Notes under the pieces: generated by a model
The model's database searches: none
The model's input: the letters and a program-made list of their open reading frames with translations, nothing else
What the model was told of the DNA's origin: nothing
Assembly (NCBI GenBank): GCA_028822985.1
Contig: JAPKCK010000003.1
Location: forward strand, 58,046-122,045
Direction of reading: 5' to 3'
Origin: Aquiluna sp.
GTDB lineage: Bacteria; Actinomycetota; Actinomycetes; Actinomycetales; Microbacteriaceae
Length of the DNA: 64,000 nucleotides
Shown here: positions 48,229-56,043 of the stretch, one piece after another
Layout of the letters: each line of letters starts with the position of its first letter
Position numbering within the stretch: the stretch's first letter is position 1
Made by a program: the position numbers and the translations under genes

Positions 48229-48941
48229 AAATAGATCCGAGGCAACTACCTGTTCTGATGATTTTTAATCAGCAAGTATTTCAAATTCGCAAGCTCGAAG
48301 CCCAAGCAGAAAAGATTGCTGCGGGGGAAGAATCTGAGAGCATTCGCGAAGCACTTCTGCTGTTGAGCTCTCAAGCCAGCCAGATGCTAAGTAACCATGA
48401 AGAAATAGAACGAGACTTACGCCGCTCGGAGGCTGATCTTGAGTTAGTCGAGGCTCGAATTGCTAGGGACGAGCAGCGACTGACTCAATCCGCGGATGCT
48501 AGGACAATTACGGGCATCCAGCACGAGCTAGTGACACTTGGAAAGCGTAAGGGCGAGCTTGAGGAAGCCCAGTTGCTGCAGATGGAGCGTGTGGAAGATT
48601 CTAAGGCCGTGCAGAATGAAACTCAGTTAGGCCGCGAAGCGCTTCAGGAAGACCTAAAAATGGCGACTGATGATGCGAATAGATCTTTGGCAAGAGTGAC
48701 CCTCGAGCTGTCAGGACTTAGGGGACTTACGGAGAAAAACCGATCTTCGATAGATTCCGCTCTTGTCGAGTTGTTTGAAAGGTTGAGTAAGCGAGGATCT
48801 GCCATTGGGTCGCTGCGTGGCTCGACCTGCGGGGCTTGCAACATGAACCTGACTTCAACGGCCCTCGGCGCGATTCGAGCAATCGCTCATGACGAGCTTG
48901 CAACCTGCCCGGAGTGCAGCGCAATCTTGGTGCGAGAGTGA
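48225..48941 (+). CDS. C4-type zinc-ribbon, coiled-coil protein
   Basis: 238 residues: a long charged coiled coil (about 20-180) and a C-terminal zinc ribbon with CGACNMNLTSTA and ATCPECSAIL (zf-RING_7/DUF164 family). Function not established; it may bind nucleic acid. The ORF opens at 48204, but ATG 48225 overlaps the NIF3 stop. It precedes the RNase H fusion gene, a conserved actinobacterial trio. Confidence 0.85.
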   Translation: MKIDPRQLPVLMIFNQQVFQIRKLEAQAEKIAAGEESESIREALLLLSSQASQMLSNHEEIERDLRRSEADLELVEARIARDEQRLTQSADARTITGIQHELVTLGKRKGELEEAQLLQMERVEDSKAVQNETQLGREALQEDLKMATDDANRSLARVTLELSGLRGLTEKNRSSIDSALVELFERLSKRGSAIGSLRGSTCGACNMNLTSTALGAIRAIAHDELATCPECSAILVRE

Positions 48942-48955
48942 CCTGAGGCTCCACA

Positions 48956-50065
48956 ATGATTTTTGTTTACTGCGATGGAGCGTCGAGGGGAAACCCAGGA
49001 CCAGCATCCTATGGCGTCCACATTCAGGATCAGGCTGGTAGCACAATTGCCGATTTCGGAGAGGGCTTAGGAAGCCAGACAAATAACTACGCTGAGTATC
49101 AGGGTGTAATTGCTGCACTCAGGTTTTTAACTACAACTGAGCACCGTTTGGTTACCATCAGACTCGATTCAAAATTAGTCGTTGAACAGCTAAGTGGTCG
49201 CTGGAAGGTCAAGAGCCCGGAGATCAGGGAATTAGTTTTTGAGGCCAGTCAATTATTGGGGGCCTTCGACGTGAAGCTCGAGTGGATCCCAAGAGATAAA
49301 AACACCCTCGCAGACGCTAATGCCAACAGGGCACTAGACCAGGGTGACTTTCATAGCGAGGAGTCAGCTCTTCCGTTTTCGGCCATTCAGCCAAGAAGCA
49401 TTCGGGCACCGAGGCAAAAAATAGAACCCACAACTCTTGTGGTCGTCAGGCACGGTAGCACGAAGAGCACCTCGGCCAATGTGATTGCCGGGGGCGACGG
49501 GGAAGACATGGGGCTGAATGAAAAAGGCCTCAAAGAAGCAATGCTGGCCGCCGCCGCCGTTTCACCTCTGCTGAGCTTTTTTGACCTTCCACCCGTGGCA
49601 TCAATAATCAACTCTCCCATGAAGCGGACTTCTCAAACTGCCGAGGCTCTTTCTGGAGCCGAAGGAGTAGCTGGAAAGCCTGACGAGCGGCTAAGGGAGA
49701 TTGCCTTTGGGGACTGGGATGGCATGTCCATGAACGCAATGGAGATTGAGTCAACCGAGGAAGTTGCAAAGTGGCGCGCCTCGATGAGTCAACGACCTCC
49801 AGGCGGAGAGTCGATACTGGATCTTGAAGAGCGAGTTTCCGAACTAGTGTCTGAGGTAGTGCGTTCGAATCAGGGCAATACCGTGATACTGGTGACGCAC
49901 ATGATGCCATCTAGGGTGATTGCGAAGTTAGCCCAGCGGTCAGCAGAGTCAAGCTACTGGAACATAAACTTTGCCCCCGGCGGGATCAGTATTTACCGGT
50001 TCTTCGGGACCGGTTTCATAGAAACATTCACCATCAACTCTTGCGCCCATCTGATTCAGGGCTAG
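48956..50065 (+). CDS. Bifunctional RNase HI / histidine phosphatase
   Basis: Fusion of an RNase H domain (YCDGASRGNPGPASYG at residues 5-20, Asp7 catalytic, then NNYAEYQGVIAAL) to a CobC-like histidine phosphatase (VVRHGST near 163, and the later VILVTHMM). It resembles mycobacterial Rv2228c, which removes RNA from RNA/DNA hybrids and has acid or alpha-ribazole phosphatase activity. 369 residues. ATG with GAGG 8 bases upstream. The phosphatase substrate here is unknown. Confidence 0.9.
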   Translation: MIFVYCDGASRGNPGPASYGVHIQDQAGSTIADFGEGLGSQTNNYAEYQGVIAALRFLTTTEHRLVTIRLDSKLVVEQLSGRWKVKSPEIRELVFEASQLLGAFDVKLEWIPRDKNTLADANANRALDQGDFHSEESALPFSAIQPRSIRAPRQKIEPTTLVVVRHGSTKSTSANVIAGGDGEDMGLNEKGLKEAMLAAAAVSPLLSFFDLPPVASIINSPMKRTSQTAEALSGAEGVAGKPDERLREIAFGDWDGMSMNAMEIESTEEVAKWRASMSQRPPGGESILDLEERVSELVSEVVRSNQGNTVILVTHMMPSRVIAKLAQRSAESSYWNINFAPGGISIYRFFGTGFIETFTINSCAHLIQG

Positions 50066-50075
50066 TCTTGGTGAC

Positions 50076-50422
50076 GAGATGGGTCGGCTGGACGGTCGCG
50101 GCATTGCCGAGGAACGTCCGGGCTCCAAAGAGCACGGTGGTGGGTAACGCCCACCTGGGGTAACCCAAGAGATAGTGCAACAGAAAGTAAACCGCCCCTT
50201 AGGGGGTAAGGGTGAAACGGTGGTGTAAGAGACCACCAGCGAATTAGGAGACTAGTTCGGCTAGGTAAACCTCACCGGGAGCAAGACCAAGTAAGAAGAC
50301 GCTAAGGACTGCTCGTTTAGTCTTCGGGTAGGTCGCTAGAGCCACTTAGCAATTTGTGGCCGAGATAGATGGCCGTCAGTGCTTAGGCATTACAGAACCC
50401 GGCGTATCGGCCGGCCCATCTC
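50076..50422 (+). ncRNA. rnpB: RNase P RNA (class A)
   Basis: Catalytic RNA of RNase P, which matures tRNA 5' ends. The ends pair (GAGATGGGTCGGC with GCCGGCCCATCTC, helix P1), and the universally conserved core blocks GAGGAACGTCCGGGCTCC near the 5' end and ACAGAACCCGGCGTATCGG near the 3' end are present, together forming helix P4. About 347 bases, typical for Actinobacteria. It starts 10 bases after the RNase H fusion gene and ends 5 bases before the convergent ppgK stop. Confidence 0.95.
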
Positions 50423-50427
50423 ACCTC

Positions 50428-51180
50428 TTATAAGTACTGCACTGCCATAGTTGCAGCGCCGATGATACCGGCCGCATTCTTCGTGCCAGCAGGGACAATT
50501 GCAGTCTTGATCTTGATAAATGGAAAAAACTCTTCGTGGGACTTGCTGGCTCCACCGCCGACTATAAACAAATCAGGGCTAAATAGCTTTTCTAAGTGCG
50601 CGAAGAACTTCTCCAGTCGCTGGCCCCATTGTTCTGGTGAGATCTGGTCACGGTCGTAGGCACCGTATGATGCATAGCTTTCAATGTCTAAGTATTCACC
50701 AATGTCCAGGTGTCCAAACTCAGTATTCGGGACCAGCGCCTTCTCTATAAAAAGTGCTGAACCAATACCTGTTCCGAGAGTGGCCATAATTGTGACGCCG
50801 CTTGCATTTCGTCCGGCACCGTAGGTCATTTCGGCGACTCCGGCCGCGTCGGCATCGTTTAGCACGTGGACCTTACGCCCGAGTGCAGCTGTAAGTAGAT
50901 CTTCGGCACTCAAGTCGATCCAGCTATCGCTAATGTTGGCGGCCGATCTTGTAATGCCATGTGTGACAACTGCCGGAAGACACACACCGACCAAGGCATT
51001 TAAGGGAGCCTCGAGTTGGCTTATAAGTTCTTTGCAAATTTGTGCAACAGCATCGGGCTCTGCGCCGTCGGGCGTCGGAATTCTAATTCTTGATGAGGCC
51101 AGCTCTCCAGTTGAGGTGTCAACCAGTGCTGCCTTAATCCCGGTTCCACCTACGTCAATACCGATTGAAATGCTTGTCAT
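50428..51180 (-). CDS. ppgK: Polyphosphate glucokinase (ROK family)
   Basis: Phosphorylates glucose using polyphosphate or ATP; the usual glucokinase of Actinobacteria. Phosphate-1 motif SIGIDVGGTGIKAALVDT, adenosine motif MATLGTGIGSALF and FIVGGGASK. 250 residues. ATG directly follows the map stop, so the two are one transcript. Polyphosphate specificity is inferred from family and clade. Confidence 0.86.
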   Translation of the reverse strand: MTSISIGIDVGGTGIKAALVDTSTGELASSRIRIPTPDGAEPDAVAQICKELISQLEAPLNALVGVCLPAVVTHGITRSAANISDSWIDLSAEDLLTAALGRKVHVLNDADAAGVAEMTYGAGRNASGVTIMATLGTGIGSALFIEKALVPNTEFGHLDIGEYLDIESYASYGAYDRDQISPEQWGQRLEKFFAHLEKLFSPDLFIVGGGASKSHEEFFPFIKIKTAIVPAGTKNAAGIIGAATMAVQYL

Positions 51181-52044
51181 CTAGGCCTCCGTAAGTATTT
51201 CTGGGCCGGTTTCGGTTATCAAGATCGTGTGCTCAAATTGCGCGGAGTATTTTTTGTCTTTGGTCGTGATGGTCCAACCATCGTCCCACATGTCCCAATC
51301 TTGGGATCCGAGCGTAAGCATGGGTTCAATCGTGAACACCATCCCGGGCTCTATTAGATCCCTGTAAGCCGGTTCGTCGTAGTGTGGAATTATCAGGCCG
51401 GTGTGGAAGCTAGTTCCAACGCCATGGCCGGTGAAGTCACGAACGACTCCGTAGTTGAAGCGCTTCGCATAGCTCTCAATAGCTCGCCCGATAATGTTGA
51501 CCTCTCTACCGGGAATTGCGGCTTTTATGCCTCGCATCATCGCTTCTTGAGTGCGCTCCACTAACAGCTTGATTTCTTCTGACGCTTCTCCTGCAATCAC
51601 AGTTCCGTTGTTATCTCCGTGGACTCCGTTGAGAAAAGCGGTTATGTCAATGTTTACAAGGTCACCCTCTTCGATAATTGTGTCATCCGGTATGCCATGG
51701 CAAATCACTTCATTCAAAGAGCTACAGAGAGACTTTGGGAACCCCCGATAGCCAAGCGTTGAGGGATAGGCTCCGTGGTCTACAAGGAATTCGTGCCCTA
51801 TCTGGTCCAGCCGATCTGTGGTTACGCCTGGTTTTACTGCTGCGAGAACAACTTCGAGGGCTTGTGCGGCGAGCTTGCTTGCTACGCGAATTTTTTGAAT
51901 AGTCTCTTTGTCGTACTTGTCTCCACCTTTGTGCTTGGCGGGTGCGCTCTTTCCAACATACTCTGGTCTAGCTATGTTTGAAGGTACGATTCGCGGTATT
52001 GATATTTTCCCGGGGATAAGACTGGAATTGTGAGCTTTTGGCAT
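51181..52044 (-). CDS. map: Methionine aminopeptidase (type I)
   Basis: Removes the initiator methionine from new proteins. Metal ligands lie in [33 protein letters not shown] and SAQFEHTI. 287 residues with the N-terminal extension seen in MapB-type actinobacterial enzymes. ATG with TAGACT exactly 6 bases upstream and no Shine-Dalgarno, which suggests a leaderless transcript. Divergent from a small conserved ORF. Confidence 0.93.
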   Translation of the reverse strand: MPKAHNSSLIPGKISIPRIVPSNIARPEYVGKSAPAKHKGGDKYDKETIQKIRVASKLAAQALEVVLAAVKPGVTTDRLDQIGHEFLVDHGAYPSTLGYRGFPKSLCSSLNEVICHGIPDDTIIEEGDLVNIDITAFLNGVHGDNNGTVIAGEASEEIKLLVERTQEAMMRGIKAAIPGREVNIIGRAIESYAKRFNYGVVRDFTGHGVGTSFHTGLIIPHYDEPAYRDLIEPGMVFTIEPMLTLGSQDWDMWDDGWTITTKDKKYSAQFEHTILITETGPEILTEA

Positions 52045-52050
52045 GGCATT

Positions 52051-52056
52051 AGTCTA
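52051..52056 (-). promoter_or_regulatory. map -10 box (leaderless spacing)
   Basis: Minus-strand TAGACT ends 6 bases before the map ATG, which would place the RNA start at the A of ATG. No convincing -35 was seen. Confidence 0.45.
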
Positions 52057-52084
52057 TTTTTGATTTCGTAATACAGGAGGCACA

Positions 52085-52270
52085 TTGTCCGACAAGCCTG
52101 AATTCTGGTTTAACATAAAAACTCAACTTGTAGAGAGCGGACCGCAGTCTCTTTCGCTAGATCGCATCGGGCCGTTTCCGGATTTTGAGAGCGCGAAGGC
52201 TGGCCCAGAGACCTTAATAGCAAGGGCAAAAGCGCTTCGAGAAGAAGATGAAAAGAAGTGGGAAGACTAA
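52085..52270 (+). CDS. Small conserved actinobacterial protein (SPOR-like label)
   Basis: 61 residues: KPEFWFNIKTQLVESGPQSL, then LDRIGPFPDFESA and a charged C-terminus. Short proteins with this [Y/F]W-N-[T/K]-T-VE-G-QS-DR-GP pattern are conserved in Micrococcales, often beside map, and are sometimes called SPOR-domain proteins; the function is unknown. TTG start with a perfect AGGAGG 5 bases upstream, so it is a real gene. Its 3' end overlaps the convergent panB by 4 bases. Confidence 0.75.
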   Translation: MSDKPEFWFNIKTQLVESGPQSLSLDRIGPFPDFESAKAGPETLIARAKALREEDEKKWED

Positions 52271-53052
52271 AACTGCTGGTCAATTGTAGGAAAGCTGCCA
52301 TTCTGCACTTCGGATCGGTACTCCATTGCGGCAGTCCGCAGCGATTCACTGAGGTTGAGGTATTTCTTCGCAAACTTTGGCGATCTTTCGCCTAATCCTG
52401 CAAAGTCTTGCCAGACCAGTATTTGGCCGTCGCATTCCGATCCAGCGCCGATCCCGATCGTTGGTATCTCTAGCGCGATAGAGATGTCTCTAGCCAAGGC
52501 TGCGGGGATCATCTCCAACACGATTGCGAAGGCTCCGGCTTTTTGAATCGCCAGGCACTCAGCCATAAGGCGATCTGCATTTTCCTGATCTCTGCCTTGG
52601 ACCTTGTAGCCAGCCAGTCCGTGCAGTGTCTGAGGGGTGAAGCCGACGTGACCCATTACGGGGATACCGTTATCCACAATTCTTGAAATTTGATCAATCT
52701 TTGCCCCCTCGAGTTTTACAGCTGCCGCGCCAGTGTCCTTCATGGCTCGGATAGAAGTTATTAGTGCTTGTTCAGCACTGACTTCGTAGCTACCGAAGGG
52801 CAAATCGAAGACCACAAGTGAGTTTTTAGCGCTTCTTGCTACCGCCCTTCCAAAGGGGATCATTTCGTCAAGAGTGATCGGGGAGGTGCCTTGATTGGCC
52901 AGGACATTGTCGCTCGCTGAATCACCAACCAATAAAACTTCTATCCCAGCGGAATCAAAGATGCTGGCCGTATGCATGTCGTAGCTGGTTAGCGCCGCAA
53001 ATCGAATGCCTTTGGTCTTAAGCTCAGAAAGAGTGCTTGTCCTGATTTTCAT
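52267..53052 (-). CDS. panB: 3-methyl-2-oxobutanoate hydroxymethyltransferase
   Basis: First step of pantothenate (CoA precursor) synthesis: adds a hydroxymethyl group to 2-oxoisovalerate to give ketopantoate. Motifs RFAALTSYDMHTA, LLVGDSASDNVLANQGT and VKLEGA. The ORF reaches 53148, but ATG 53052 overlaps the nadE stop (ATGA) and gives MKIRTSTLSELKTKGIRF, the proper N-terminus (261 residues). Confidence 0.93.
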   Translation of the reverse strand: MKIRTSTLSELKTKGIRFAALTSYDMHTASIFDSAGIEVLLVGDSASDNVLANQGTSPITLDEMIPFGRAVARSAKNSLVVFDLPFGSYEVSAEQALITSIRAMKDTGAAAVKLEGAKIDQISRIVDNGIPVMGHVGFTPQTLHGLAGYKVQGRDQENADRLMAECLAIQKAGAFAIVLEMIPAALARDISIALEIPTIGIGAGSECDGQILVWQDFAGLGERSPKFAKKYLNLSESLRTAAMEYRSEVQNGSFPTIDQQF

Positions 53053-54668
53053 AGTTCGGTAAACCTCGTCGTGATAGGAACCCTGCGTCCGAAGCCGAAT
53101 GCAATCGCCGTAGTTTTCGTTCCGATGGCGCCTTGAGAACGTTTCCATTCTGAGGCCCTGACCATACCTTCGATTTTTTCAGCCAGCTGTCTGGGGTGAC
53201 CGCTGTCAATTACTTGGTCAATCGTTGCGGATTGTTCAATGAGAAGCGCTAGGACTTGATCGAGAATCTTGTAGTCGGGAAGTGAATCGGTGTCAATCTG
53301 ATCGGGTCGTAGTTCTGCACTAGGCTCCTTGGTTATCGAGTTCTCAGGAATCAACTCGCTGTTGCCGCGATTGTTTAGCCAGGAAGAAACTCTCCAAACA
53401 TCTGATTTAAAGAGGTCCTTTATAGGCGCAAATCCGCCCGCGCTGTCGCCGTACATGGTCGAATACCCAACCGCGATCTCTGACTTGTTGCCTGTCGATA
53501 GAAGAAGAGCATTATCAGTGTTGGAGATACCCATGAGTAGTACTGCTCGGATTCTTGCCTGTAGGTTTTCTCCGGCCAAGTCGCTGAAGTCCAGGGAAGA
53601 CTCAAAGGCCTTATGCACCGTATCAATAGGGATCTCCCGAAGTTCAATTGAGAGGTTTGCCGCTAGCTTTTTCGCATCCGTTACGGAATGATCCGACGAA
53701 TAGCGAGAGGGCAAGGCGACGCCTATTACATTCGCGGCACCAACGGCCTCGACCGCAATTGCCGCGGACAGTGCCGAGTCAATACCGCCACTTAGACCTA
53801 GAACCAATTTCGTTTGGTTAGTCTTTCTGCAGTAGTCGCGTAACCCTGTAACTAAGGCTTTCCATAGTGTGGACAGATCGTCGTCTACCACCGGTTGTAG
53901 GTCGTTGGTGGTTTCATAGAAGCAACCCTCTTCAAAGGGAGCTCTTTGAACTTCCGTGCCGCTTGAGTCAAGTAAGAAGCTCCCGCCGTCAAAAACTAGT
54001 TCGTCTTGCCCGCCGGACAGGTTGGCGTAAGCAACGGCGAAATTATCTTGAAACTTCCTGGCCGCTACGCGCCTCTCGGATGACTTTTCGCGAGTATAAG
54101 GAGAACCGTTTGGAACAATTAGCAGTTCAACGCCCGCTTTTCTGAGTGCTGCTGGTCGGGTCGAGCTCAGATCCCATATGTCTTCGCAAATGGCTACTGC
54201 GCATTTGGTTCCGCGCACCTCAAAAATTAGTTCTTGGTTACCAGGAACAAAGTTTCGCCAATCATCGAACACGTCATAGTTGGGCAAAACCTGCTTGTGA
54301 TAAGTACCTATGAGCTTGCCCCCGTGAATTACGCTGGCCGAATTGTGGGCTATTGCCCTGGAGGACTGAATGTGCGTGAACTTGGAAGCGGCTAGCGTGG
54401 CATGACCGACGACAAAGTACAGGTCTGAAAACATAGGTGCGTTAGACGCGTCAACCAGCTTTTGCAGGGCTTTTTCTGAACGATGAATCACGTCTTCGCG
54501 GTAACTCAGGTCTCCCAGCGGATAGCCCGACATCGCAAGCTCTCCTGAGACCAGCACATCGGCCTTGCCTGCAGCTAGTTCGGCATATTTCAGGAGTTGT
54601 TCGAGGTTATGGGCAACGTCGCCCACCACTGGGTTTGTCTGGGCAAATGCTACTTTTATTGACGTCAC
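53049..54668 (-). CDS. nadE: Glutamine-dependent NAD+ synthetase
   Basis: Final step of NAD synthesis. N-terminal nitrilase-like glutaminase (Glu in SGELAMSGYPLGD, catalytic Cys in VAICEDIWDL), C-terminal synthetase with P-loop GLSGGIDSALSA and SSDHSVTDAKKLA. The ORF runs to 55064 through the divergent glnA2, but the family N-terminus is VTSIKVAFAQTNPVVGD at GTG 54668 (539 residues). A TAGGCT -10 lies 7 bases before that GTG, so the transcript is probably leaderless. Overlaps panB. Confidence 0.93.
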   Translation of the reverse strand: MTSIKVAFAQTNPVVGDVAHNLEQLLKYAELAAGKADVLVSGELAMSGYPLGDLSYREDVIHRSEKALQKLVDASNAPMFSDLYFVVGHATLAASKFTHIQSSRAIAHNSASVIHGGKLIGTYHKQVLPNYDVFDDWRNFVPGNQELIFEVRGTKCAVAICEDIWDLSSTRPAALRKAGVELLIVPNGSPYTREKSSERRVAARKFQDNFAVAYANLSGGQDELVFDGGSFLLDSSGTEVQRAPFEEGCFYETTNDLQPVVDDDLSTLWKALVTGLRDYCRKTNQTKLVLGLSGGIDSALSAAIAVEAVGAANVIGVALPSRYSSDHSVTDAKKLAANLSIELREIPIDTVHKAFESSLDFSDLAGENLQARIRAVLLMGISNTDNALLLSTGNKSEIAVGYSTMYGDSAGGFAPIKDLFKSDVWRVSSWLNNRGNSELIPENSITKEPSAELRPDQIDTDSLPDYKILDQVLALLIEQSATIDQVIDSGHPRQLAEKIEGMVRASEWKRSQGAIGTKTTAIAFGFGRRVPITTRFTEL

Positions 54669-54702
54669 AACCGATAGCCTATTACCAGTGTCAGGAGGAA
54701 AT

Positions 54703-56043
54703 ATGGACAAGCAGCAAGAGTTTGTGTTAAGAACCATTGAAGAGCGCGGTGTTAAGTTCATCAGGCTCTGGTTTACGGACGTTGCCGGGTCTCTGAAATC
54801 GGTGGCTGTTGCCCCCGCAGAGATAGAGGGTGCCTTCGCAGAGGGCATAGGTTTTGATGGTTCCTCCATAGAGGGGCTTGCCAGAAACTCTGAAGCGGAC
54901 ATGCTGGCCATCCCAGATCCGGCGACCTTCCAGATTCTTCCTTGGAGGGGCACAGTTGATCCCGCGGCAAGGATGTTCTGCGACATTGCAACCCCCGATG
55001 GACAGCCTGCAGCTGCCGATCCACGAAATGTTTTGCGTAGGACGCTGGCAAAAGCAGCATCCATGGGTTTTAGTTTTTACGTTCACCCTGAAATTGAGTT
55101 TTACCTGTTGAAGTCGAGTAGTGTCGACGCCTCTGGAGAACCAGTTCCAGTCGATAACGCGGGCTATTTTGACAATGTGCCTGGGGGCACGGCTCATGAC
55201 TTTAGAAGAAGAGCCGTGACAATGCTCGAGCAGTTGGGCATCTCGGTTGAGTTCTCGCATCACGAGGGCGGTCCTGGACAAAACGAAATCGACTTGAGAT
55301 ATGCCGATGCGCTGACAATGGCAGACAACATAATGACTTTTCGGACAGTAATCAAAGAGGTGGCAATCGAGCAGGGTGTTTATGCAACCTTCATGCCAAA
55401 ACCTTTCACTAACCACCCCGGCTCAGGAATGCACACTCATTTCTCTTTATTTGAAGGGGACAAGAATGCATTCTTTGACCCTGCCGCAAAGTACCACCTG
55501 TCAAACACGGCCAGGCAGTTCATGGCGGGCATTCTTCGCCACGCTCCCGAGATAACTCTGGTTACGAATCAGTATGTGAACAGCTATAAAAGGCTGTGGG
55601 GTGGTGGTGAGGCTCCTAGCTACGTCAGCTGGGGACACAACAATAGAAGTGCACTAGTCCGCGTTCCACTTCACAAGCCTGAAAAGTCCCAAAGCACGAG
55701 AATTGAATATCGAGCAATGGACTCGGCAGCTAACCCATATCTGGCTTATTCTTTGCTGTTGGCCGCGGGGCTCAAGGGCATAGAGAATGAATATCAGCTT
55801 GAGGATGAGACTGAGCAGGACGTTTGGACGCTGTCTTATCAGGAGCGGCGTGCAATGGGCATTGAGGCGCTACCTCAGTCTCTAGACCACGCCATTAAGA
55901 AGCTTGAGGGCTCCGAGCTTGCCGCCGAGGTATTGGGGGAGTCAGTTTTCAACTTCGTGCTTGCTAACAAGCGCAACGAATGGGCGGATTATCGCGCTCA
56001 GGTGACTCCGTATGAGATTGATCAAAACTTAAAAACTCTCTAA
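54703..56043 (+). CDS. glnA2: Glutamine synthetase type I, GlnA2
   Basis: Catalytic domain of the GSI family (IEFYLL; GQNEIDLRYADALTMADN; KPFTNHPGSGMHTHFS; NSYKRLWGGGEAPSYVSWG). 446 residues, shorter than GlnA, and it lacks the adenylylation tyrosine (DVWTLSYQE in place of DLYELPPEE). It is therefore probably not controlled by GlnE, which is encoded immediately downstream. ATG with AGGAGG 4 bases upstream; the ORF opens earlier at 54565. Actinobacterial GlnA2-type proteins may act as alternative glutamine or polyamine-glutamylating enzymes. Confidence 0.9.
   Translation: MDKQQEFVLRTIEERGVKFIRLWFTDVAGSLKSVAVAPAEIEGAFAEGIGFDGSSIEGLARNSEADMLAIPDPATFQILPWRGTVDPAARMFCDIATPDGQPAAADPRNVLRRTLAKAASMGFSFYVHPEIEFYLLKSSSVDASGEPVPVDNAGYFDNVPGGTAHDFRRRAVTMLEQLGISVEFSHHEGGPGQNEIDLRYADALTMADNIMTFRTVIKEVAIEQGVYATFMPKPFTNHPGSGMHTHFSLFEGDKNAFFDPAAKYHLSNTARQFMAGILRHAPEITLVTNQYVNSYKRLWGGGEAPSYVSWGHNNRSALVRVPLHKPEKSQSTRIEYRAMDSAANPYLAYSLLLAAGLKGIENEYQLEDETEQDVWTLSYQERRAMGIEALPQSLDHAIKKLEGSELAAEVLGESVFNFVLANKRNEWADYRAQVTPYEIDQNLKTL

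Noticed and set aside
54565-54702. Upstream extension of glnA2
   Set aside because: It is antisense to the nadE start, and ATG 54703 has a near-perfect AGGAGG.
53049-55064. 671-residue minus-strand ORF extending nadE
   Set aside because: The extra N-terminus runs antisense through glnA2, has low-complexity composition and precedes the true family N-terminus at GTG 54668.
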